Of a stretch of DNA of 64,000 nt, positions 11,570 to 23,728 are shown piece after piece. Both the position numbers and the translations under genes were made by a program. Position 1 is the stretch's first letter. Each line of letters opens with the position of its first letter. The notes under the pieces are model-generated. The model worked only from the letters and a program-made list of their open reading frames with translations, did not search any database and had not been told where the DNA came from. The stretch is from Rhizoctonia solani (taxonomy: Eukaryota; Basidiomycota; Agaricomycetes; Cantharellales; Ceratobasidiaceae), in assembly GCF_016906535.1 (NCBI RefSeq), contig NC_057378.1, forward strand, positions 868,001-932,000. Direction: 5' to 3'.

Positions 11570-12610
11570 GTTTACTGTGAATGACCATCCTAGCAAACAT
11601 AAGTGCTCGTTTATATATGGGTCCCAGCGTGGGACTGAAACTTTAGGCCACTCGACAGGCTGACCGAGTCATGCTAAGCTAAGTCGCGGGAGTACCAGCG
11701 CGAAAGTGACGAAATAGCGTGTAGCTACGGCGCCCCGAGAAGCATAACACAATTGATTTCATCTGCACTAATCAAAATTATGACCGATCCGGGACCGGAA
11801 ATAGTTGTCCGACACGGGCTCCCTATAGCTTTCCTCTGACTCGAACTCAGTATCACTCTCCCCTTCCGCACAGGTAGGGTTACGTACCATAGGCTACCCG
11901 GCGTACATTTGTAAGATTCATCAGGATCAAGAATTCCCGCACCAACTCTCGTGCCCGAATGTGGTGGGTATGTACTCGAGTGACTCGCCGAATCCGGTAG
12001 GATCATCCGACATTGTTAACTTAGTTTTCTGCCTCGAGTCACGATATAGAATTTGCTAACGATCACCACCTTTGAGTTTGGCAAGATTTTAATTCATCAG
12101 GTTCCGATTATTTCACTACGTCATGGCTAGTATATTGCCAGTGTATAAGTGTCCATTACAAATCTTTCGCGCCGCTTGTACATCTATCAAAGGTTCTACA
12201 GTCAACCCCCGGTTTGGGACCGAGGATCTGACTACGACCGCGCATGACAAGTTTGAGGTGCAGGTTTTTCTTCCATACAAATGTTTTCCCGCCATCTTTA
12301 TCAAAATCGGATTAGTATATATACGTAACTCTCCCCTCCTGGCGTCTTCTTATTATGGAAAAAGCAAGTGCACCCCTTGCAATTGCGTCATAATCTAGAT
12401 TTTGGCTCTCACATTCTCATTCATAATTACAAAAGCGCGATTAGATTTGTGTATAACTGCTTACTTCACCCGATTCGAGCGATACTAATACCATACTGAA
12501 GAGGGAGAAACAAAAAGATAAAAGGAAAACAACAACATGGCATAGAAATAGCACCTATTATATTCCTCTCTGGTACGAGTCGACAGCTGCACAGAGCTCC
12601 GTGACAACAT
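11570..12610. other. Intergenic region between the MBL-fold gene and epsin
   Basis: About 1 kb without a supported gene. Open frames at 11725-12006 (-) and 12123-12398 (+) have no family features. The part next to 11570 holds the promoter of the hydrolase gene. Confidence 0.45.
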
Positions 12611-14316
12611 CTACACGGTAAAGAATGGTTGTTCGTTTTGCTGCTGCTGCTTATTGAACGGATTGTGCCCAGTTTGCTGGGTGGCAAGCCGCTGGGCGGT
12701 TTGACCATGCCCGAATCGCAACTGACCAATATTTCCGAATGTGTCCATTCCGTCCTCCCTAATTAGAAAAATAAAAGCTGTGAGCGAGAATAAAGCAAGG
12801 TTGAGATAGAAACGGACCTGTTGGCAATCAAGTTGGCGAGATGAGAGTTGGCGCCATCGTTGGCAGGTGTACGACGCGAGTTTGCAATCGTGTTCCCCTG
12901 GGTAAGCGGAGAGGGAGAGGATTGCTGCGCGACTATTGGGCTCGGTCCGGAAGGGAAAGGTGACATGGATGGGGCTGGAGCTTGTACAGGTGGGCTTTGA
13001 GGAGCACCTCCTCCCATCATCGCGAATGGATTATTCGACCCGTACCCGGTAGGCTGAGCCATCAACGGGCTTTGCATTTGTTGCTGCATTAAGAACTGTT
13101 GCTGTTGCTGTTGTTGCTGAAGCATGAGCTGTTGGCGATTCCATTCTTCTTGCTGGGCCTGGAGCAGTTGTTGTTGCTGCTGTTGCTGTTGCTGTTGTTG
13201 CATCCAAGCCTCCTGCTGGGCTTGAGCTTGAGCTTGGGCCTGAGCCTGAGCCTGCATCGCCTCCCATTCGGCTTGCTGACGCAAATACTGGTCTTGCATC
13301 GCTTGCTGCTGGGCCTGCTGCAGATACGGATTGAAGGATGTAAACTGCGGTTGCAATTGCTGTTGCTGAGGGGCCGCGTTGAAATCGATCAATAAATCGC
13401 CACCAGCATTTGCATTTGCCGACGAACTAGGACCAGCCTGATCGTCAAACAGCGCGCCACCATCTTGAAGTGCGCGCTTTCGCGCAGCCTCTTCCTGCTC
13501 GGAGAGAGCAATCGCCTTGGCCAAATCTCGCTCCTCTCCCTGTCGGCGTTGTTCATCGACAAGAGTGCGTTTACTGGCCTCGATCGCACGACGCATTTCG
13601 TCATCCTCCTTGGTCTTGCTTCGAGAGGCACCAAGCATCTGCTGCGCTTGTGCCCTACGCCTATTCTCATTCTCCGCATCATCTTCGGTATCGAACTCTC
13701 CCGTGCCGCCTCGGACCATGCGATCCCTCATAGAAGCACGCGACCGGCGCTCTTCTCGTAAACGAGCGTCATCCATGAGCAGGTTGGTGATGTCCTTGGC
13801 CTTCTGACGAACATTGGCGCCCTGATCCTTGCCGTACTCGTCGACGTACTGGAACTCTTTGAGTGTCTTGATTACGTAGAGATTATCCTTGAAGTAAATC
13901 ACTGTGTTCTCGGAGCCAGCGTGCAAGCAATAATCAAGGACGGTCAGAGCCTGCAAACGCATCGATGATATCAGGCCAAGGTCATCCCGATACGACTGAA
14001 CGTAAACAAACCTTGAACACATGCCTCCAGTTCTTTCCTTTGTCGTTCAACCTTTTGTCAAGCATTTCCATGATCTCGACGAAATCGTTTCTAGACGAAA
14101 AAAAAAATGTTGAGCACTTGTTTGTGGGTTTGTGGCTACACGAAATGAGACTAACTGATTATACGTCATTTGTGCGATATCGTTCATCTGCGTGCCAGAA
14201 GGACCCCATGGGTCATTGGACGTCGCGTCCCGCACCTTGGCTTGAACATCTGAGTAACCCTTGGTATAATTCTTTGCCACGCGGAGGGCACCCTTTCCTA
14301 TGTGTTGCAACGACAT
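12611..14316 (-). CDS. ENT1: Epsin-type endocytic adaptor (ENTH domain, UIMs, NPF)
   Basis: Epsins bind PtdIns(4,5)P2 through the ENTH domain and recruit ubiquitinated cargo and EH-domain proteins to clathrin-coated pits. The start MSLQHIGKGALRVAKNYTKG opens an ENTH domain (about residues 1-150: NDPWGPSGTQMNDIA, LTVLDYCLHAGSENTV, FQYVDEYGKDQGANVR). Two ubiquitin-interacting motifs follow (DDEMRRAIEASKRT, DLAKAIALSEQEE). Then comes a Gln-rich stretch and an NNPFAMM motif. After a last intron near 12760-12820 the C terminus has GHNPFNKQ and ends at TAG 12611-12613. Three or four exons are joined across short introns near 14100-14160, 13940-14010 and 12760-12820. ENT1 versus ENT2 cannot be separated. 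Confidence 0.92.
13096..13262 (-). repeat. CAG/CAA polyglutamine tracts in epsin
   Basis: Runs of ttg/ctg on + (about 13097-13119 and 13165-13200) encode polyglutamine on the minus strand, followed by an Ala-Gln dipeptide repeat. The mix of CAA and CAG codons will slow slippage. Such tracts are common in epsins as flexible linkers. Confidence 0.8.
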
Positions 14317-14892
14317 GTTGGCTAGCTAGAACGTCCTAGGTGGAACGGACTCGGGACAGTTGCGAAAAGAGATAACCTCGGAAACGTCAGCAATTCGATA
14401 AACCGGCCAGACAATAGAGAGTAATATAAAGTAATCCGATTAGAAAATGAGACACCAGAGGCGACACTGGTAGACGACGAGTGTGGGACTGTGCAAGAAC
14501 AGCGGTGGAGGCTGCGCTTCTCAGTCGCATCATCATGATTATGTAGGCACACACGACCAAACAAACCAAACCGGGTTGTGCCTTAGCTGCGCGTTGCCAA
14601 TTACAATATTAACCAAACAATCACATCGCATACGAGATATATTTTCACTACATTTGATTCGCATACTGTCCCGCAGGAACATCCGATACAACATGCAATA
14701 CGCCAAAAATACATGGAACAATAACCAGCATACTTACAAACAACCATAGTATACGCACCCTTTTTTAAAGAACGGGTATCCCACCCCACGAGCCTACGCA
14801 CCCCTTTTCACCATCCGATCTCGACCCCCAAATCGTCTACCACCCCAAACCCCGTAAAAAAAAATACGTAGAAAATAACAGATTTGCGCCCC
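14317..14892. other. Intergenic region between epsin and the FHA gene
   Basis: This 576-bp stretch holds the epsin promoter and the 3' UTR of the FHA gene. Short open frames on both strands have no recognisable content. Confidence 0.5.
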
Positions 14893-17210
14893 TCAAAGGT
14901 ATCCGGACGCAAGTGCACCCCACACGGCAGCTCCGGTCACAAGCGCACTAACGGCAGGATTGATAGTGATACGTGAACGCTTCGCTGGCAATGAACTAGT
15001 GGTCGGCGCAGGAGCAGCCACGAGGGCAGGAGACTGAGCACGCCCTGAATCGACTTCCTCCTCCTCGTCATCGGTGCGTTTGCGCTTTTGGCCCTGCTGC
15101 TGTGTCCTCTTTAGTAAATACGCGACTAACCTGGGATAGATAGAACTCACATATGACTTAGGAGCTTCGTATCCAACACGAACTCTCAAAGCCTCAATGC
15201 TAGCTATACAAATATTAATATCAGCAAGTCATCTCGTGGTTGCGAGAAACACTTACAAGACAACTGGACCAGCATATCCAAAACCGCTGTTCTGTGCTCG
15301 CCCATCTCACCATCCCCAACAGATGAAAGCTGCGTCATCATATTCTCAATATTGGCGATGCGGCTGGGGATATCCTCTACAATAGCCTCGGTAGGTGACG
15401 ACTCGGCAGCGACCACCTCGGCTTCTTTCTCCACGAGCGATTGCTTCAATTCGGCGATCTTGTTCTGAAGAAATTAAAACGGCACTGATCAGATGGGTTA
15501 GGGATAAGGCTGTAAGCGCTGTATTTACCTGAGCCACATCCAACTCTGCTTTAAGGATGCGCACCTCCTCGGTTGTTTGCGACTCGTAGTTGACCTGGAC
15601 GTTGGGCTCTTGAACACTCTGGTAGTGGTCGGATTCTAAATGCACTTGGTTCTGGGCGTCTTCATGCGGCCGCACAGCCTGCGTCACTCCCTGATGATGG
15701 CCCAGACCAGATCCCGCTCGCATATCCATGCCTCCATATTCAAAATCCATGCCCGCGCCACGAGAAGACGTCTCGATATGATGGCGAGCAAAATCTGGTA
15801 GTGGAAGGGAGTTGTAAAACCCAACTTCGGGATATTCAAGGCAAGACAATGTTTCGATCCTGGGAAGTCTAGGGAGTGAGATAGGCGCGGGTGCAACGAG
15901 CTCCACAGGGCCCGTGATTAACCCATGCACAGACGGGTTGGCAGAAATTGGGGCAGGAGCAATGGGGTTGATTCCACCAGGCTGCGAAGGAGGCATTGCC
16001 ACGAAAAGATCGGAACCGCCTAGTGCGCTAGCTTGCGCAACCACCTTCCCGGTATCCTCCTCGAATTCACTCTCAGACATGTCCGACCCAGAAACGGACT
16101 CTTCATCATACGGGCTTCGCGAAAACCCGAAACCAACACACTCAATGCCTTCGTCGGTGTCTGGTGAATCTTGGGACGATTTGGAGTCATCGCTCATTCC
16201 TGTGAGGTCGATGTGCTGATGAGGATCATATTCGAATACATCGGAGCGTGAATCCATTTCGTCTTCGTCCGAGTCTTCAACTTCCTCGTCTTCCGAATCA
16301 GACGGAATGCTGTATCTTCGTGGTGGTGAAGGTGGCGAAAGCAAGGACGATTGCTCCCTATCTACAAGTTAGTTTTATTGATATATAAATGTATGTGGCA
16401 AGCACATGCCTCGAGGCAATCCGGAAACGAATTCGGTCCGATTCACGGATGAAATTGATGGTTGCTAGCAGTGGCTCGTGTGCCTAAAAAGTGTGAGAAA
16501 TACAATAATCAATATACAGAGTCAAGATTCCTAAGCGAAGCAAGTACCTTGTCGTCTTTGGTGACTGATTTCCCAAATTCGAGAACAAGACCGTCCGTTA
16601 GTTGGTACAATCGATTCGCAACAAGACGCTGGCCGTTAGACCTAAAGTACGTCCCGTGGTAGGACCCGATATCCATGACTTGTGGCTGTGGAACCGGGCA
16701 TGAGTCAGTACGGATGATACACATACACCAACTAAATAAATAGCAATAATTTTTGGTAGCAAACATTATTCGAGCAGATAGGGGATGGCAATATGCGATC
16801 TCTAATCACAAATCACACCAAGACCGCGATTGCATTATGTCCACACCGAATCAACGTGCCCAAGTCTGACTCACAGTGTCACCATTGAGCATAATTTCCG
16901 CATGTTTGCGGCTCATAACAGGCGGGACCACGTCTGAACGCATAAAGGCATTCGCCACCCCAGAGGTGTCGGCGGGTTCTCGGCCCAAGTGTACAACGTT
17001 CCATTCACTACGGAAGAATGAGCGCTGAATAGGCTCTAGGCCAGCGCATGTGAATTTGATATCGATTCCGATAACTGCGCGAGTCACTCTCAGCAAGGAG
17101 GGAGAGACAGCGGATAGGATGGATGTACCTCGATTGGTATTTGGATTGCTCGATATCTCGTGTACTGACCCAAAAGTCGTTCCGCCAGCACCCATACCGT
17201 TAAAGTCCAT
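14893..17210 (-). CDS. FHA-domain protein with C-terminal membrane anchor
   Basis: An FHA phosphothreonine-binding domain lies near the N terminus. Strands include NVVHLGREP, the signature PPVMSRKHAEIML and, after an intron, MDIGSYHGTYFRSNGQRL. A long acidic Ser/Asp-rich middle carries a SUMO-interacting-like stretch (HIDLTGMSDD). A coiled-coil segment (EEVRILKAELDVAQ, NKIAELKQSLVEKEAE) follows. The protein ends with one hydrophobic segment, NPAVSALVTGAAVWGALASG, at the very C terminus (stop 14893), which suggests a tail-anchored protein. FHA, coiled coil and tail anchor is the layout of SLMAP/Far9-Far10 proteins of STRIPAK, so that is a candidate identity, not proven. The start at 17210 (MDFNGMGAGG) is a choice; an in-frame ATG lies at 17285. 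At least six exons. Confidence 0.7.
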
Positions 17211-20200
17211 TCCGATATCCAAAATGTGGCAATCACACAACAGGCGGTGGGAGTTGAGAGCAGGATGAGAGTAGATCAGCTGCAAACGCCCCAGACCATG
17301 CTTGCTATTTCAAATCAATCCAAAACACGAGCAAGCACATCGCCCGAATCGTCCAAATACAGTTTATGAATTGTATACATACTGATACATAAAATTCTAT
17401 CTTGTTAGGCTGACTCCTCTGGCCTTGAGTAAGGGTGTGACAATACGGTCCCTAATATTATATATAGGGTTCAACTCTTCCTAAGAGTCTCCAACTTCCT
17501 TGAGGTACTCGCTTATTTTGGCAACCACTGCATATATGACCAAGAGCTCCAATCCCATATTTCAAATTACGGTTTCTACGACGGCTTATCGGTATATCAC
17601 AGCCCTGTGGATTTAAAGAGCCAACTGACTGCGAGCCCCCGAGCTATGACATCACTTGCGTTTGCCCACTACTTGAAATTCCTCTTATTATACGTATGGA
17701 TATATCTAATCCATTTGTCCAAATTACGTGGATCGAAGAGCGCGCAATACACCATTAGGTTGTTGAAATAAAACAGCGAGATCACCGCGAGGGGAAATTC
17801 ACATGACTTCCTACATTTCAGAGATCGTTTTTAAGCCACACCACATTCTTTATCTCAAAACAATAATAACTGTTTCTCACGCATAGTACCCGAATGTTGA
17901 TGAGCGAGCTCTTCGATTGCGTGGACGGTAGACGCCGAAGATTATCGTATCCGGATATACATTTCGCCGTAGGGTCGTGCATACAAATCACGAAGTAAGA
18001 TCGAATAGGCAAAGATACCACTATTGATAATCATCTAACAGAAAGGGCCTCTCTTTGATCCCGGATGGTTTTACACATAACAAGGGTCACCTCAGGACAA
18101 TGTTTCTAAACCAATACCTTTCAGCGACCCGGTATTGCTCGCGTCTAGACCGCATGATATCGCGCTTGACCTCTACGGTTTAGGTAGCGAGTAGATACAA
18201 ATTTGGATTTTGTGAACAATTGCTGTTTGCGTGCTGTTCTCGTGGTTGGCATTCGTGAGAACTAAAGGAACACAAGGATCAAAATTGGGCTTACGGCCGG
18301 ATAGGCGCTGGGCGTTTACTCTATCGACCCACGATCCCAAAACTCGACAACCGTGGTTCTGGTAAGGCCAGCCCTCTCCCACCACAGTCAAACCTTGTTT
18401 GCTGCACTCTATGTCTGATCCCGCCAGTCCATATCATTGGATAAACTTAGATGTTAACATTCAAGCAAACGACCATACCTCTCATTTCAATCGAATTCGA
18501 GGCAGTACACTTGAGCCTATATATGCCGTACATCGAACTAACAAATACTCGTAGTTTTGTAAATATCATGTCTCAAATAGAGTGTGCCCAGCTCACTTGG
18601 ATCGATGCGTGATGTTAAACGAAGGTTCGTCATACGCCAATCTTAAAATAACGCGCTGTGTCTTCTATTGGCCTTCTGGAACCAAGACACCAGGCAACTA
18701 TTTTATGGGTTTCCGACAATATAAGCTACCTCATGAGGCGTGGATTACTGAGAATCCCGTATTTTGGAATATAAAGGTAATCGTTTTTTGCACATGACAT
18801 TCTTGTGATCGTCCGATCGTCGGATGTGGCAGTGCCGAGCAAACTAGTAGTTTAATTACCCCATTAACTTTCTGCAAACTTCTTCTCCAAGTCAGCAACC
18901 ATAGTCCGTAAGAAGCGCACGCCTCACAAGAAGGCAAAAACTTCATGATTGTCACTCGCTATTGAAGTTGATGCTCGACGAATGTCATGAGCGACAGATC
19001 TAGAACTGGGTTGTGGGTTTCGTAGTAAGGTGATTGCCATACTAGGGAGGCACAGCTTAGGCTCTTTCACCGGCATTGTATCTCCGTAATAAATTCACAA
19101 AACTAGTCATCTTGGCGCAGGGTCCAAAAGCAAGCGGCGTCGCAAGCTCGCCGGCCGTTGATCTTAGTAATTTTCGCAGATATATATGCGCCTGGCTACT
19201 CAGTCGATGATTGTTTCGTTTTCTAATTGATGAACCGCTCCTCATTACTATCCAAAAGCTATGATCCCTGAAGCCTCCCTAGCATTAATACGACATCCAG
19301 TGAGAACTCGCTCCGCTGCTTGGCTTTGTCAACCTCGGGTCAATTGTCTCATGTTTTCGCGAACAAACATCACTGCCAGCAATGTCAATGCAAAACCATA
19401 TGTAACAGCAGTCAAAATACAATATAACGCCTATTCTCCGGGCTTCTCTCGGTACTCTCCATTGGCCAAGCCTGTCATACGACAAACAGCCATAGGGAGG
19501 GCTGAATATGATTCATCTAGCGTACATACGCTGGACGTATACTGCTATGGCCTTTGTTTCGGTAAAGACTCACATAACAAACTCAGCCAATCTCGATCGA
19601 ATTCCACTATGCCGATATTAAATCAAGTTGAGGGGCGATTCTGGAACAGCAGACGTTCTCGGTCCCTTCCCGACCTTGTATGTACCACGGATTTAGGTCT
19701 GTATTATTAAAATATCATAAGTAATCATGACAATCCCGTTTTAGGGATGCAATAATTTGCTGAAATATATCGAACGCCCCAGTCTCCTATGGGATGCTAT
19801 GGCTGATGGCTCCCAACCCACACGCTACAATTCGACTTTCATCCGTCTGGGAGAAACGCTTTCCAACGTACTACGTACTACCTATACCAACATTAGGTAC
19901 CTTCAACATGCGTTGCAAAGCGTAGCGACAAAAATTCGGTAGGCGTGACCTTCATGAAGCCAATAGTCTACTTATGAATCAATATTAAAGGAGTGACGCC
20001 AAATTATATCATTCTCTAAACAGAAGTTTCTGGGAAACCAGAGCATCAAATGTTCATGAATGCTGGGTTAGTGTACTCAAAACATAGTTATACATGGGAC
20101 TTATGTGTTCTATTTTGGTAGATACCCTTCGGGCCGCTGGCGGGCGAGGCAGGGGTCACCGATTCACCTATGATTAGGACTAGCATGGTAACGTTGACAA

Positions 20201-20325
20201 TCTATCGACTGGAGCATTAAAAATAGCTGATTCCGACTCCAATAGACAATAACAGAAGTTACTTCGATACTGAGGCGCCATTGCTGCAAGCGTCTCAATC
20301 GTTGGCTTCCTATTAGCTCCTGTAG
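17211..20325. other. Gene-poor region upstream of the 20.3 kb kinase
   Basis: Roughly 3 kb without a gene I can defend. Short spliceable pieces (for example 18577-18797 with TPGNYFMGFRQYKLPHEAW, and 19757-19942) may be 5' exons of the downstream kinase or relics. The stretch at 20110-20325 probably contains N-terminal kinase exons (TSMTITEVTSILRRH), but I could not close the frame. Confidence 0.4.
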
Positions 20326-21602
20326 TCGCATCCCATTGCAACGGGCGGCTTTGGGGATATTTATTTAGGAAAGCTGGAAAATGGAAAGCCCGTGGCGGTC
20401 AAAGTAGCCAGATACCTCACTAACAGCATGCGTTCGAGGAAACAAATCAAAGTACGCAGAAAATTCTCCTGGTCGCGAATGTATACCGAGGGGTTGCATA
20501 GAATACAACCAAGGAGCTACATACTTGGGCTAGATGTCAACACCCGAATATACTGCCGTTGCTTGGGATAGTCGAGTTTCAAGATCAGATCGCTATGGTC
20601 TCTCCATGGATGGACAACGGAGATCTTCGTACTTATCTTTTAGGAAACCCCAAGGCTGATCGTTGCCAGCTGGTGCGTCAGTATGCAAAGTATCTACAAG
20701 TCATGCTTCTCATACACATTTATCGTATAGTGTTATGATATATGTGAAGGACTGGTTTATTTACACAATATGAATATTGTAGGCGGTTAAGAACTTTGTT
20801 TTGTTTTGTTTTCGCGGCTAACCAAATCGTTAGATTCACGGAGACCTCAAGGGAGTATGTTGAAATATCCTCGATGCGTTCGCCGAACCTGACTATCATC
20901 CCTCACATAGGGTAACGTTCTCATATCTGATAACGGAGAGGCCATGCTCAACGACTTTGGAAACTCTCTCATCGAAGACAATGCCATGAGGTTCACGGCC
21001 ACTACGCGTGACACCGCTTGCTCCTCACGATGGGCGGTATGTATCATTCTCCAGCGCATTGTCCATCATCTTAACTCACTAGGGTTAGGCACCTGAAATT
21101 CTCGAAGGAGCCCCAGTCAGCTATCCAGCAGATGTTTTCGCTCTAGGCATGGTGGGTCGGAGTATTCAAGATCTGGTTCGCGATAGACTAATCTCCTATT
21201 TCATCCCCCCCTGGCTGCGCAAATGAATAGACTTTACTGGTACCCATATTTCTCGCGCAACTTTACGAGTAGTCTCATGTTTCTCTCAGGAGGCCATCAC
21301 CGGTGATATACCGTACCGAGAGCTCGAAAGAGAACAGGCTGTCATGGCGGCTATCCTCTTCAAAAAGGCAATCCCAATACGACCAACTGCATATATCCCT
21401 CACAAAAGTGCACACGGAGATTTCCTTTGGGGCCTTTTTACCGGGTGTTGGGCGTACGAACCCATTAATAGACCACGCGCCGAAGAAGTGCGAGATATGG
21501 TAAGACGTTTTGTCTAAAGCATGAGGGTGGCTCTTGGTGACGACCAATTTAAAACTATAGATGCTACGAGTTACCAAAACGGGGTTGATACACCAAGTAT
21601 AG
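20326..21602 (+). CDS. Tyrosine-kinase-like (TKL) protein kinase, catalytic domain
   Basis: Eight exons (20326-20451, 20502-20672, 20731-20778, 20834-20854, 20911-21036, 21089-21151, 21290-21499, 21561-21602) join without a frame break into 268 codons. Every exon is a multiple of three. All catalytic landmarks are present: Gly loop TGGFGDIYLG, the Lys in PVAVKVA, catalytic IHGDLKG (HGD in place of HRD), metal-binding LNDFGNS and the activation-segment end APEILEGAP. QHPNILPLLG, MDNGDLRTYL and a C-lobe block with CWAYEPINRPRAEEV also fit. This is the HGDLKG kinase type that is expanded in Agaricomycetes. The true start lies upstream and is unresolved. The residues before EAITGD are shorter than usual, so one small exon may be missed. 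Substrate unknown. Confidence 0.75.
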
Positions 21603-23728
21603 TAGACTCAATGCTAAGGTTCGACCGTCTGTATACCTACTTTGGGGTTGCACACTTGGTTCCAACCAGAATTGCGTCGAACCAACACGCCTATGGAAAT
21701 TGAAGATCACGAATCGTTTCATCATCGTTGACGCACTGCCTGTATTGCTAGGTCAAATTTCGTTGTGCAACAGCTACTGAATTAATGTGTTAGTTCACTC
21801 TTCGGAGTGGGGCGAGAAACTCGAGCTGTGCTGGGGATTCGACCAAACGTCCCTGGCGCAGCTTGCATTCCAATTCTGATACTTTTTATGGCTATTCGCG
21901 CCATACCCTCATGTTTTTGAAGGATGAACATGTAGACAATTAGACGCATGGTTAAACCTGAACTAGACGCAAAGCGGGGCGGGCAATGGGTTCGGGTCTA
22001 TTCCGAACCAGGCTGGAAGGGGTACTTTTAACCAAATGAGCTGCTAGCTCTGTTGCTCGACATTCGGGAGGTTCCGACCGCAACGCGAATCTGAGGCACA
22101 TCCTACAACTCAGTCAAGATTGAAGCGAAGCAATGCTCAGAGTACGAAAGACGATCAGATAGCATATAACCAACGCTATCGTAAATCGGCAAACAGCATC
22201 AATGAGTAAAAGGAGTGTATAAACAATTCGTTGTTTGATACCTTGGATTGTTGATCAGCATAGGATCGAGGTTGTAAAACACACCAGACGGAATGTATGA
22301 GCATTCATAATTCTATTAATACCACAGCCCATGACCCCGGCGGATAAGGACAGGGGCGTGCCCCTCGAAGGGTATGTGCAAACTTCGATAGGGGGCGATA
22401 CTGAAGCGACGGTACCGCATACATCCCCGATATGTAACAGCTATAATTACAGGATCAACCGTACCTCAGGGCAATCAATAAACTTTGAATCCTACCTTTA
22501 TCGACCTACTCGAGTCCGCGCAAGAACTTCATGTGATGATGATGTGAACGGTATACTAGGCGCCCACGCTGATATTTGTAAAGACTTTACGGTACAGTAT
22601 CAGGCCGATTCAACTATCAAAAGGGGATGTGTCTTTACATCAATCCGAAACCATTCTATGATATTTACAACTAATACAACTCTGTGGTGCCAATACTTCT
22701 TCGGAACACTTGACCACAGCCCGTGGTTTAGCCAATTAATACCAAGTACTATATACTACAAAGAAGCGTCTCGGCTCATCTCAAGGACCCAAAAGGTTCA
22801 CCCAGTCACACACAATTTAAAGGTAGATCTAAAATTGCGCTTCGGATACACGAGCCAGAAGGTCTCTACTTAGTCATTGATAAATTCTGATATTGGATAG
22901 AGTTGGTACGAGTGAGATAAGGAGTCGGCCCCAGACGGCTCGTAGGTTCACACCAAGTAACCGTAATGAACGACTATCCTATTGTCTCCAGTTCAAAATT
23001 CAAATGGCTTGGTCGATCGTCTGCGAATTCGCCCGTAGATCAAATAATTACAAGGGGGAGAGGGGGCCGTCAAACCGAACGACAGCCAACTGCTCACACA
23101 CCGAGGGACGTACACGTCCGGAACTTTCACGATGTTCATAATAGGCTATCGCTATATGTTATTCCTTCATGTAATGTTATCTGTGCTGGCATGCACTATA
23201 TCAGTATTCAAGTGACATGAAATGACAGAGGCACGATCCGTAAACGAGATCGGGATCGGGTCTTACCATGCGGGCCCAAGTCCATTCCCGGTCTTACCTC
23301 AGTGTCCCCCCCTCCCCCCTCTACGATCATCAATTCAATGATCCCAGGCAACATAATTGGCCCATGAGGTCTGGCATATCCACCAGCATGGGTAAAGTAC
23401 TCGTTATAGCTTAGATCCTAGCCCAAACCTTCGACCACAAGGTTTTCTGACTCAGGGTTCACCTAAACTGTGGTCTTGATGGCACCAAACACATCCCGCG
23501 AACTGTAATCTAATTAAAATTCCATTTTTTTGAGACTGCGCGCATACGAGCAGAGAACATACAGTGTACAACCCTTTGCGATGAAGGGAGTCGGGAGCCG
23601 TATTTACAAACAATCATAGATAACCATAGAACAAAATAAGAAAGCGAGAGGCGAGTGAGCACAACAAGAAAAAAGGCTCTGTAAAACCGAAACAAAAAAA
23701 AAACATAGAGACAAGGAAATCAAAACGG
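21603..23728. other. Gene-poor region downstream of the kinase
   Basis: Nothing is recognised in this 2.1-kb stretch except one open frame of 180 codons on + (22331-22873), listed separately. GC content and codon pattern look non-coding. Confidence 0.45.
22331..22873 (+). CDS. Orphan open reading frame, 180 codons, unknown
   Basis: This is a single uninterrupted frame from ATG to TAG. It has no recognised domain, signal peptide or membrane segment, and no low-complexity bias. Most real genes in this window are intron-rich, so an intronless 180-codon frame in a gene desert could be chance. Composition (Thr, Ser, Arg, Tyr rich) gives no hint of function. Confidence 0.2.
   Translation: MTPADKDRGVPLEGYVQTSIGGDTEATVPHTSPICNSYNYRINRTSGQSINFESYLYRPTRVRARTSCDDDVNGILGAHADICKDFTVQYQADSTIKRGCVFTSIRNHSMIFTTNTTLWCQYFFGTLDHSPWFSQLIPSTIYYKEASRLISRTQKVHPVTHNLKVDLKLRFGYTSQKVST

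Noticed and set aside
20326..21602. First read as a kinase pseudogene because the open frames are short
   Set aside because: Splicing at GT/AG sites joins eight exons without a break and keeps all catalytic residues, so it is better treated as a gene.
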